Below are positions 8,534 to 15,857 of a stretch of 64,000 nt of DNA, in pieces. The stretch's first letter is position 1, and each line of letters begins with the position of its first letter. Both the position numbers and the translations under genes were made by a program. Under the pieces are notes generated by a model. It was given only the letters and a program-made list of their open reading frames with translations, ran no database searches and was not told the DNA's origin. Source of the stretch: Inhella inkyongensis (GTDB lineage: Bacteria > Pseudomonadota > Gammaproteobacteria > Burkholderiales > Burkholderiaceae_C); assembly GCF_005952805.1 (NCBI RefSeq), contig NZ_CP040709.1:248001-312000 (forward strand), in the 5' to 3' direction.

Positions 8534-9049
8534 ATGGCCCCCATGCCCCACCCCATCGCCAACCTCAACGACCTCGAATTCGATGACCTCGAGGACAACG
8601 GCGTCTACACCTCGCGGCGCGCGCTGTTCAGCGCCGCCATCGGGGCACGCAAGCTGGGCTACAACCTGACCGAGCTGCCGCCGGGCAAGGCGCAGTGCCC
8701 GTTTCATGCGCACCGCGAGGAAGAGGAGATGTTCCTGATCCTGGAGGGCGAGGGGGAGTTGCGCTTCGGCGCGGAGCGCTTCCCGCTGCGGGTGCATGAC
8801 GTTGTGGCCTGCCCCACGGGCGGGCCGGAGGTGGCGCACCAGATCATCAACACGGGCAGCACCCCTCTGCGCTATCTGTCGCTCTCGACGCTGGCAGACA
8901 CCGAGGTGTGCGAGTACCCGGACTCCGACAAGATCGGCGTCTACTCCAGCGAGCCCGGGGCGCCCCGGCTGCGCAAGCTCTTCCACGCCGAGGCCGATGT
9001 GGACTACTACGACCGCGAGCGCCTGGATGCGCCCGGCCGCGCGGCCTGA
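8534..9049 (+). CDS. Cupin-domain protein
   Basis: A single-cupin protein of 171 residues. Motif 1 (PFHAHREEEEMFLILEGEGEL) supplies the metal-binding His, His and Glu. Motif 2 around residues 92-115 (DVVACPTGGPEVAHQIINTG) supplies the last His. The C-terminal part resembles cupins that end in a variable tail with YDRERLD. Such proteins bind divalent metals and serve as isomerases, dioxygenases or sugar-binding proteins; the substrate cannot be read here. A second in-frame ATG lies three codons downstream. Confidence 0.78.
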   Translation: MAPMPHPIANLNDLEFDDLEDNGVYTSRRALFSAAIGARKLGYNLTELPPGKAQCPFHAHREEEEMFLILEGEGELRFGAERFPLRVHDVVACPTGGPEVAHQIINTGSTPLRYLSLSTLADTEVCEYPDSDKIGVYSSEPGAPRLRKLFHAEADVDYYDRERLDAPGRAA

Positions 9050-9250
9050 CCCCGAAGGACTTCACACTTCAACCTGAACTCGGAGCGCTGCTCTGGCGCG
9101 AGATCGGACCTGCAGGCGTTGGCCTCTTCGGCCCCAGCACGGGTGGGCGGTGAGTAGGAGTGCGAAGGACCCCTGCGGGTGAGGTCCAGCGCCTCCGACC
9201 CGGGGCTCACTCAAGCCACTGCCTGGCGTCCAAACTCAGTCACTCGATCT

Positions 9251-9682
9251 ATGGCATTCGTCCTCGTTCCATTTCCCTCTGTGCGGCAAGTTGCCCGTAT
9301 TGCAGAGGACGCGCTTCGCGATCCCCTGGGCCCCCGCATCTTGAAACAACATGTCGATGGCATGCGGATTGCCCTGGATGAATACCGCGACGCCTATCTC
9401 CTTCAAGTCGACGCAACGGCGCGCCACAACAGCGGTCAGCTTCACTACATGCTGTACTGCGGCGGGCGCTTTTTTCATCTGCGCACAAAGAATCTCTTTT
9501 CGACCGAGGTCTGCTTTTACGGATTCCCCGCGGATCAGGAAAGCCACCGAGCCGTGATCGAGCGTTGCTTCAGCGATGCGGCCCCGGTCTTTGGATGGTT
9601 TGGTGACGTCACCAAACCCGAAGAGAACGCACACTTTGTCCCGACCTTTGGTCCAGACGATTGGGAACCGGCCGACTTTTGA
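9251..9682 (+). CDS. Hypothetical protein
   Basis: A soluble 143-residue protein with balanced composition, several aromatic residues (LHYMLYCGGRFFHLRTK, FGWFGDV) and an acidic C-terminus (PDDWEPADF). I do not recognise the family. An upstream extension to 9179 is open but reads like non-coding sequence; the ATG at 9251 has no clear Shine-Dalgarno. It sits in the same less GC-rich patch as the TTG-start gene at 7814. The 201-base gap before it shows nothing I can name. Confidence 0.5.
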   Translation: MAFVLVPFPSVRQVARIAEDALRDPLGPRILKQHVDGMRIALDEYRDAYLLQVDATARHNSGQLHYMLYCGGRFFHLRTKNLFSTEVCFYGFPADQESHRAVIERCFSDAAPVFGWFGDVTKPEENAHFVPTFGPDDWEPADF

Positions 9683-9818
9683 ATCGTCCGTGCGCTGCGC
9701 AGCCCCCGGGCGCCATGACAAGCCGGCTGCGGCCGATCGCGCCCCTTCCGCAAGACTTCATGCAGGCTTTGGCCGCCCTCGGCCCTCGCCTTGCTCCAAC
9801 CTGAGCCGTCCGCCCAAT

Positions 9819-10301
9819 ATGCAGGTCCGCACCGCCCCCGCCGACTTCTCCGCCTGGCCGCAGCTCCTTCAACTGGTGCGCGACGCCTTTGCCTATATGG
9901 ACGCGCGGATTGACCCGCCCTCGTCCCTCAAGGGCATGGGCGTCGAGGCCTTTCAGGCCAAGGCGGCGGCGGAGACCCTGATCGTGGCCGAGGAGGGCGA
10001 GCGCTTGATCGGCTGCGCCTTCGCCGCGTTGCGGAGCGACTGCGTCTACGTGGGCAAGGTGGCCGTGGCCGAGGGGGCACGCGGCCGGGGCGTGGCGCGG
10101 GCGCTGTTCGCAGCGGCCGACGACCTGGCGCGGGCGCATGGGCGCCCCTGGCTGGAACTGCAGACCCGGGTGGAGCTGGTGGAAAACCACGCCACCTTTG
10201 CGGCGCTGGGCTTTCACAAGGTAGGGGAGTCGGCCCACGCGGGTTACAGCCGGCCCACCAGCATCACGCTGCGCAGGGCGGTGGCGGGCCAGGCCGCTTA
10301 G
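9819..10301 (+). CDS. GNAT-family N-acetyltransferase
   Basis: A 160-residue GNAT protein. The acetyl-CoA-binding motif A is V-A-V-A-E-G-A-R-G-R-G-V-A-R-A-L at about residues 81-96, matching the family signature Q/RxxGxG/A. Motif B follows with LELQTRVELVENHATFAALGF. The acceptor substrate is not evident. It stands alone, followed by a short gap and the convergent YjjJ gene. Confidence 0.85.
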   Translation: MQVRTAPADFSAWPQLLQLVRDAFAYMDARIDPPSSLKGMGVEAFQAKAAAETLIVAEEGERLIGCAFAALRSDCVYVGKVAVAEGARGRGVARALFAAADDLARAHGRPWLELQTRVELVENHATFAALGFHKVGESAHAGYSRPTSITLRRAVAGQAA

Positions 10302-10328
10302 GTGCGGCGCGGCACCCTCAGCCCACCC

Positions 10329-11681
10329 TCAAACCGCCATCCGCTCCACCTGCCGCTGCGCCTGCGCCAGCCGCTGGGCGATGGCTTGGGCGCAGGGTTG
10401 GAAGTCAGGCGAGATCGTGCCGGTTTGCAGGAGCTGCTGCAGCGCCGCCACGAAGCGCTGGGCGAGCCCCAGGGCCTGCGGCCAGACGCGCGGCGGCACC
10501 TCGGCGGGCAGTTGTAGGGCGGGCAAGGCGTCGCGTAGCGTGCCGCTGGGCGTGGGGGCGAAGCCCATGGGCAGCATGTCGTAGGCGGGGGCAAGCTGGC
10601 AGAGCTGGCCGGGCTCGCTGAAGAAGGACAGATTGCCCATGTGCATGTCGGTGTTGCCGATCAGCAGGCCATAGGCGTAGAGCAGCGCTGCCGGCTCCTC
10701 GGCTTGCTGCGCCACCACCCGGGCGCGCACCAGCTGGCGCACGGCGGCCGGCCAGGGGGCCTGGCGATTGCCCACGAACTCGTCGTCCAGGCTGCCCAGC
10801 GAATGCAGGGCGCGCCGGCCCAGCGGCCCGATGCGATCAAACCGTTCCACCTGCAGGAAGCGCTGTTCGCCCAGGTCCAGCAGCTCGGTGTTCGCGGCCA
10901 GCACGCCCGCTTCGCGCAAGGTCATCAGGGCCAGATGCTCCGCCCCCAGCAAATCGCGCCAGCGCGCGGTCACCGCATTGCGCTCGGGCGGGCTGAACTT
11001 GACGATGACATGGCGCGCGCCAGCCGGCGTCTGCGCATAGGCCGTGAACTTGGGTTGCTCGCCCCCGGCCGAGGAAGCCGGCAGCTCGCCCTCTGCGGCC
11101 AATGCCGCTAGCCGGGCAAAGGCATCGGGCCGCTGCGCTCTAGCAATCGCCCGCGGGGCGGCGGCCGTCAGAAAGGCCGTCCGTGCCGCAGCCCCCAAGA
11201 GCACATTGCCGGGGCTGTCGTGGCCCAAGGCCACCAGGGCCTTGAGCGCATGGCGGTCGCTCCAGTCGGCCAGGGACTTCGGCAGTCCCAGCGCCTCGGC
11301 ATGCCGGTGCGCAAAGGCGCGCCCCAGAAAGCCTTGCGGCCGGGCATCGGCCAGCCACCAGGGCAGGCTGTCGCTGTGCTGCAGCGTGCCATCCATCCGT
11401 TGCATCACAAAGCCCTCGGGCCGGACCGGGATCAGCTGCCCCAGCTCGTGCAATTTGCCCTCGGCATCGACGCGATGAACAGGGATAGCAGCTATCCAGC
11501 TTGAATCGATCAGTGAATAGAAAACAGAACGCCCGTCGCCGATCCGCAGCACCGCATCGCCAAGCTCAGAGATCGCCCGTGAGACAGTGGCTTGGCTCAA
11601 TGAAAGCCGCTCCTGCAAAGCCCGGCTGGAAAGCGGGCCTTGGCGCAGGGCTTGCGCGATAGCGTCGGCGTTTGACTGCAT
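10329..11681 (-). CDS. yjjJ: HipA-family serine/threonine kinase YjjJ (HipH-like)
   Basis: A 450-residue single-chain HipA relative. Residues 1-60 form a winged helix-turn-helix (LSSRALQERLSLSQATVSRAI), and the HipA kinase domain follows. GGEQPKF near residue 209 corresponds to the ATP-binding loop. GNTDMHMGNLSFF carries the catalytic Asp and Asn, and APAYDMLPM the metal-binding Asp. E. coli YjjJ has the same architecture and about the same length (443). No separate HipB antitoxin gene is adjacent, so the fused DNA-binding domain may supply self-control. A perfect palindrome covers the start codon. Confidence 0.85.
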   Translation of the reverse strand: MQSNADAIAQALRQGPLSSRALQERLSLSQATVSRAISELGDAVLRIGDGRSVFYSLIDSSWIAAIPVHRVDAEGKLHELGQLIPVRPEGFVMQRMDGTLQHSDSLPWWLADARPQGFLGRAFAHRHAEALGLPKSLADWSDRHALKALVALGHDSPGNVLLGAAARTAFLTAAAPRAIARAQRPDAFARLAALAAEGELPASSAGGEQPKFTAYAQTPAGARHVIVKFSPPERNAVTARWRDLLGAEHLALMTLREAGVLAANTELLDLGEQRFLQVERFDRIGPLGRRALHSLGSLDDEFVGNRQAPWPAAVRQLVRARVVAQQAEEPAALLYAYGLLIGNTDMHMGNLSFFSEPGQLCQLAPAYDMLPMGFAPTPSGTLRDALPALQLPAEVPPRVWPQALGLAQRFVAALQQLLQTGTISPDFQPCAQAIAQRLAQAQRQVERMAV

Positions 11682-11701
11682 TCATGAATTGAATCATGAA
11701 T
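11680..11701. promoter_or_regulatory. Candidate YjjJ operator
   Basis: ATTCATGA (11680-11687) and its exact complement TCATGAAT (11694-11701) are separated by six bases, ATTGAA. The left arm overlaps the yjjJ start codon (11679-11681). The encoded protein has an N-terminal winged helix, so autorepression is the simplest reading. No Shine-Dalgarno is visible here, so the message may be leaderless or nearly so. Confidence 0.5.
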
Positions 11702-11808
11702 AACAACACAGGAACCACCACGGTCGCTCCTGCGTTTGGCAGAGGCCAACTTCTGCTCGACGACACGCTCTGCGCCACCGCGGTGCTCAACCGCAGAAGG
11801 CCAATGGC

Positions 11809-12276
11809 TTAGCCGCGCTCCACCCGCGCCGCATAACACCCGCGCCGCGCGTGGTGCACCTGGATGAAGGCCGCCGCCGGCTCGGCGAACAGGCGCTCGA
11901 TCAATCCCTCGATCTGCGTGCCCTCGACCACATCGGCGTCCACCATCATGCTGGCCGCATCAAAGGCGCGCAGAGAGAGCAAACGGCGGCGCAGGGCGTC
12001 GGGCACCTGATTCAGGGCCTCGAAGCGCTGGGTGGCGCCCTCGCGCACAAAGATGGCGTGGCGGCCGTAGTAGGGGTTGGGGATGTCCAGATAGCAGTGA
12101 TTGAGGAGCAGCACGGTCTCGCCCGGCTCGGCATCGCGAAGCTCGATGCGATCGGGGGCGCTGTGCGGCTCGTTCACGGCGATGCGCTGCACACCCTGCT
12201 CGGCCAGGGCGGCGTCGCTCAGGCCATAGAGCGGGGCGAAGGGGGCGGGGTCCAGGCCCAGAATGCGGAAGTTCAT
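11809..12276 (-). CDS. DUF1203 protein
   Basis: A 155-residue protein with the DUF1203 pattern: an N-terminal MNFRILGL, the central PGETVLLLNHCYLDIPNPYYGRHAIFV block at about residues 52-78, and a C-terminal AFIQVHHARRGCYAARV stretch. The biochemical role of this family is not known. It lies 45 bases downstream of the DUF4124-like gene on the same strand. Confidence 0.8.
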   Translation of the reverse strand: MNFRILGLDPAPFAPLYGLSDAALAEQGVQRIAVNEPHSAPDRIELRDAEPGETVLLLNHCYLDIPNPYYGRHAIFVREGATQRFEALNQVPDALRRRLLSLRAFDAASMMVDADVVEGTQIEGLIERLFAEPAAAFIQVHHARRGCYAARVERG

Positions 12277-12321
12277 GGCGCCGATTCTGGAGAGCCGAAG
12301 CGCCGAATCCGGACCTCGAAT

Positions 12322-12933
12322 TCAGGGCCTGCAGCGCTCGATGCCGCGATCGTCCAGCACGAGCTGCGGGGCCTGAGCCGGCAGCGCTTGGCCGGGGCGG
12401 GGGGCCACCGGCCGTTCGCGCAGCGGGCAGGCCTCGCCCTTCACATTCCAGCCCAGGCGCTCGGCGTGGATGCGGGTCCAGCCGGCGTCCAGGCGGTCGG
12501 ACTTGAATTCGCAGCGCGCCGGCTTCTCTTCCAGGCCGCCGCGGGCGTTGCGGGCCTGCAGAGTCAGGCTGAGCACACCGCGCTCGCGCGAGGGTTCGCG
12601 CGCCTTGGCGCTGTCGGGGTCGCGCAGCAGGGGGCGATACCAATCGAGGCAGGCGGTGAGCCACTCGGGCGGCAGGCGGCGGTCCGGGCCGATGGCGCCC
12701 AGGGCCGAGGCGTCGGCATCGGGGGCTGGGGTGGAGGCGGCGGACGGGGCCGACGCGGACGGGGCGCGCGGCGTCACCGTGCCGACCGGCGGCGCGTGGA
12801 CCCGCAGCGGTTTGCCGCCTTCGGGGCAGGGGCTCTGGCGGAACTCCAGCTTGCCGCCGACTTCGCAGCGGTAGAGGGTCTGGGCCTGGAGGTTCAGGCC
12901 GCACAGGGCCAACAGCAGCAAGGCAGCGCGCAT
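12322..12933 (-). CDS. Exported DUF4124-like protein
   Basis: The 203-residue product has a signal peptide (MRAALLLLALCGLNLQAQ). A short LYRCEVGGKLEFRQSPCPEG motif with two Cys then follows, matching the N-terminal DUF4124 pattern (YxC... G... YSDxPCP). A low-complexity Pro/Ala/Ser linker spans about residues 50-78. The C-terminal half is unrecognised and carries further Cys residues, probably in disulfides. A periplasmic location is inferred. Confidence 0.65.
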   Translation of the reverse strand: MRAALLLLALCGLNLQAQTLYRCEVGGKLEFRQSPCPEGGKPLRVHAPPVGTVTPRAPSASAPSAASTPAPDADASALGAIGPDRRLPPEWLTACLDWYRPLLRDPDSAKAREPSRERGVLSLTLQARNARGGLEEKPARCEFKSDRLDAGWTRIHAERLGWNVKGEACPLRERPVAPRPGQALPAQAPQLVLDDRGIERCRP

Positions 12934-13078
12934 GGGGGAGTGCACCAGCAAGAGAGGGGCCGTGCAACGCGCCGGGCAGCGTCTGCGTGGACAAGCAGGG
13001 CAGCCTTTGCCCAGCGCGGCGCGGGGCCATCTTGCCAGGGCTTCGGGCTCTCCTGCAGCGGGCGGCGACACTGCCGCC

Positions 13079-14002
13079 ATGCAATCCGCCGCCCGCGTTA
13101 CCGCCGCCCCATCCTGGATGGTCCATCTGAAGCTCTTGGGGATGGCCGCCCTGTGGGGCGCGGCCTGGCCCGCGGGCAAGGTGGTGGCGGCGGCCGTGCC
13201 GCCGCTGTCGGCCTCCAGCTGGCGCTTTGCGCTTTCACTGATCCTGCTGCTGGGCTGGCTGTTTGTGCGCTCTGGTACCCGCACGCTGCAGGCGCTGTCG
13301 CGCAAGCAATGGGCCGGTTTGGCCCTGGGCGGCGCGCTGGGGGTGTTTGGCTATGCGGCCTTCTTTCTGGGCGGGCTGCAGTACCTGCCGGCCGGCCGCG
13401 CGGCCCTGGTGGTGACGACCAATCCGGTGCTGACCGTGCTGGCCGCCGCCTGGTTGTTCGGCGAACGGTTGAATGCGCGCATCGGCCTGGGCATGTTCCT
13501 GGCCGTGAGCGGTGCGGTGGTGGTGCTGACGCATGGCGCGCCCTGGTCCCTGTTCACCGAAGGGCTGGGGATTGGCGAGGCCCTGTTGTTGGGCTGCGTG
13601 ATTTGCTGGAGCGCCTACACCTTGCTGGGCAAGCGCTTGCTGGTGGGCATCGACGCCCTGACCACCACGGCGGTGACGGCCGGCTTTGGCCTGGCCCTGT
13701 TGCTGCTGAGTGCCTGGGGCTTTGACGGGGACGCGCTGATGCGCCCGCTGCATCTGGGCACCGAGTGGTGGGCGGCCCTGCTCTTCATGGTGGTGGGTTC
13801 CACGGTGCTGGCCTATGCCTGGTACTTCGAGGGGGTGGCCGCGCTGGGCGCGGGCGCGGCCTCGGCCTACATCAGCCTGGTGCCGGTGTTTGGCGTGGCG
13901 GTGGCCACGGTGTGGCTGGGCGAGGCGCTGGACTGGTCGCTGATCCTGGGCGGCGCGATGGTGCTGGCCGGCATGGTGGTGATGAACCGCGCGCGTCAGT
14001 AG
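13079..14002 (+). CDS. EamA/DMT-family transporter
   Basis: A 307-residue membrane protein with ten predicted helices in two EamA repeats (about residues 18-150 and 165-303). Family marks are GMAALWGAAWPAGKVV in helix 1 and TTNPVLTVLAAAWLFGERL at the end of repeat 1. Repeat 2 has the matching ISLVPVFGVAVATVWLGEAL. DMT members export amino acids, nucleobases or other small metabolites. The substrate is unknown, and there is no adjacent regulator apart from the divergent DUF4124 gene. Confidence 0.85.
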   Translation: MQSAARVTAAPSWMVHLKLLGMAALWGAAWPAGKVVAAAVPPLSASSWRFALSLILLLGWLFVRSGTRTLQALSRKQWAGLALGGALGVFGYAAFFLGGLQYLPAGRAALVVTTNPVLTVLAAAWLFGERLNARIGLGMFLAVSGAVVVLTHGAPWSLFTEGLGIGEALLLGCVICWSAYTLLGKRLLVGIDALTTTAVTAGFGLALLLLSAWGFDGDALMRPLHLGTEWWAALLFMVVGSTVLAYAWYFEGVAALGAGAASAYISLVPVFGVAVATVWLGEALDWSLILGGAMVLAGMVVMNRARQ

Positions 14003-14007
14003 CCGCT

Positions 14008-15102
14008 TCAGCCCACCCAGCGCAGGCGCGCAAACAGGCGGTCGTTGCGGGCCCAGGGCGCCCAGAAGGCGGCGCCCCGCCCCCACAGGGCCTGGGCCCC
14101 CAACTCCAGTTCTAGGGCGCCGCTCAGGGGCTGGCTCCAGCCCAGGCGCAATAGTCCGGTTCTGCCGCCCTGGCCACTGCCGCCCACGAACTCGGCCTGC
14201 ACCTGGCGCCCCGAGTCGCTGCGGTGCTGCAGGCGGGCCAGCCACTGCCCATCCAGCGCGCGGCGCAGGTCAAGGCCCACGGCGGGTTGGGCGCCCCGGC
14301 TGCGTTGGGTCTGCAGCAGCAGGTAGATGCTGCCTTCGTCCGTCGCCCATTCGCGGTCCACGCTCAGCACGGCCTGGGTGAAGCGCTGGCCGTGCTCACC
14401 GCGAAAGTGACCCAGCTCGGCACGCAGCAGGCTGCTGCCATCCAGCGGGCGCAAATGGCCGAGGCTGAAGGCGCTGAGGCGTTCGTGGCGGGCCACCAGC
14501 TGATGGCCTGCCAATGCGAACTGCGGCGCGTGGCTGTGGCCGCGATAGGCCAGCGCGCTCCATTCCTGATCGCCCATCCGGCCCTGCCAGCGCAGCGCGG
14601 CCTGTGCCTTGGCATCGGGGGTGGCGGGTCGTTCAAGGCTCAGGCCGGGGGGCAGGGGAAAGGCCCAAGCGCCGTTGGGCAGCTCGGCGTGATCGGCCCG
14701 CGCCAGCACGGCCTGCAGGCCGCTGGCGTGCTGCAGGCTGAGCGCAGCCAAGGGGCGCTTGCGCGGGCGGGTCAGGTCGCGCCAGTCGCGCGGGTTGATC
14801 AAGTCGCCGGGCGAGACGGTGTCCGTCAGGCCCCACTGAAAGCGCTGGCGGCCGGCACGCAGGGTGCCCAGCGCGGTGTCGGTCTGCAGCCAGGCCTCGC
14901 CCAGGCGCAGTTCATGGCCTTGACTTTCCCGCCAGCTCAGCTCGGCCTCGGCCCGGGCGCGGATCGACTCGCCGCTCCAGTCCGCCCGGCTCTGGGCTTG
15001 CAACTCGTGCATGTCGCGTGCGGCTTGCAGCTGCACTTCGTGGCGCAGGGTTTGAGCGTTGGCGCCCAGGCTGCACAACAGCAGGAGCAGCGCCGCCTTC
15101 AT
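14008..15102 (-). CDS. Outer-membrane beta-barrel protein
   Basis: A 364-residue protein with a signal peptide (MKAALLLLLCSLGANAQ). Alternating amphipathic strands follow to the end, for example SRADWSGESIRARAEAELSW, and the chain ends in RLFARLRWVG. DTVSPGDLINPRDWRDLTRPRK at about residues 93-114 recalls DUF1302-like and related barrels that accompany MMPL transporters. The gene overlaps the upstream LolA-like gene as ATGA and is the last gene of the operon 21448-14008. It is inferred to be the outer-membrane step of that export route. Confidence 0.65.
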   Translation of the reverse strand: MKAALLLLLCSLGANAQTLRHEVQLQAARDMHELQAQSRADWSGESIRARAEAELSWRESQGHELRLGEAWLQTDTALGTLRAGRQRFQWGLTDTVSPGDLINPRDWRDLTRPRKRPLAALSLQHASGLQAVLARADHAELPNGAWAFPLPPGLSLERPATPDAKAQAALRWQGRMGDQEWSALAYRGHSHAPQFALAGHQLVARHERLSAFSLGHLRPLDGSSLLRAELGHFRGEHGQRFTQAVLSVDREWATDEGSIYLLLQTQRSRGAQPAVGLDLRRALDGQWLARLQHRSDSGRQVQAEFVGGSGQGGRTGLLRLGWSQPLSGALELELGAQALWGRGAAFWAPWARNDRLFARLRWVG

Positions 15103-15857
15103 GCGCTGAGCTGGGCCTGGAACCAGGCCTCGGGCAGGGCGGCGCCGAACTCGCGGCGTTCGATCTCGAAGTGGCTGCTGCCCTGCGCGTGCTGCACGCG
15201 GATGCCCTGGGCGCGCCAGCGGCCATTGGCCTCCACCTTCAGACCTTCGTGGGTCTGGGTCTTGAGCAGGCGGCCGTTGGGGTCGAAGTATTCGATCTGG
15301 GCCAGCGCGCCCTCGGTGTTCAGGCGCAGCAGGCGGCGGCCATAGGCCGAGTTCACGCCGGCCGACTTGGGGCTGGCCTCCAGCCGGCCGTCGGGCAGCG
15401 TGCGGTAACTCCAGTCGCTGGGGGCCTCGCCCAGCAGCAGGCGGTTGTCCTCAAAGCTCAGGTCGGTGCCGCCAAAGCTGCGTGCCTCGCGGTCGCCGGC
15501 GATGCGGCGGGCCTGCGGCCAGCTGGGCATGCGCAGCCACATCGCCTGGCTGCTGGCGCTGCGGTCGATCAGCAGGGTCAACCCCTGATCGAGTGCCGGT
15601 TCGGCAAAGCGCACCAGCACCAGGAAGCCGCCATCGGCGCGGTAACGGATGCTGCGCTGCAGGCGCTTGAGCTCGGGGGCCTGGCCGGCGCGCTCTATGC
15701 GCACACGCACCCATTCCTGCTCGGTCTGCACGCCCTGGCGATAGCGCGTCCACAGCGCTTCAGCGCGGGCGGCGGCGTCTTCTTGGGCCCAGAGCGGGCG
15801 GGACAAGGTCAATAGACCCACATTCAGTCCGAGACTCAAAAGGGAACGGCGGTTCAT
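15099..15857 (-). CDS. LolA-like outer-membrane lipoprotein-sorting protein
   Basis: A periplasmic protein of 252 residues with an N-terminal signal (MNRRSLLSLGLNVGLL, cleavage near PLWA). The block MWLRMPSWPQARRIAGDREARSFGGTDLSFED at about residues 105-135 is the hallmark of the LolA_like family PF17131, usually encoded beside MMPL/RND transporters. LolA-fold proteins carry lipid in a half-open barrel, so a shuttle between the MMPL protein and the outer membrane is likely. Four-base ATGA overlaps join it to both neighbours. Confidence 0.82.
   Translation of the reverse strand: MNRRSLLSLGLNVGLLTLSRPLWAQEDAAARAEALWTRYRQGVQTEQEWVRVRIERAGQAPELKRLQRSIRYRADGGFLVLVRFAEPALDQGLTLLIDRSASSQAMWLRMPSWPQARRIAGDREARSFGGTDLSFEDNRLLLGEAPSDWSYRTLPDGRLEASPKSAGVNSAYGRRLLRLNTEGALAQIEYFDPNGRLLKTQTHEGLKVEANGRWRAQGIRVQHAQGSSHFEIERREFGAALPEAWFQAQLSA

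Noticed and set aside
11851..13725. A 624-codon plus-strand open frame
   Set aside because: It crosses two minus-strand genes and out-of-frame parts of the DMT transporter; no continuous domain.
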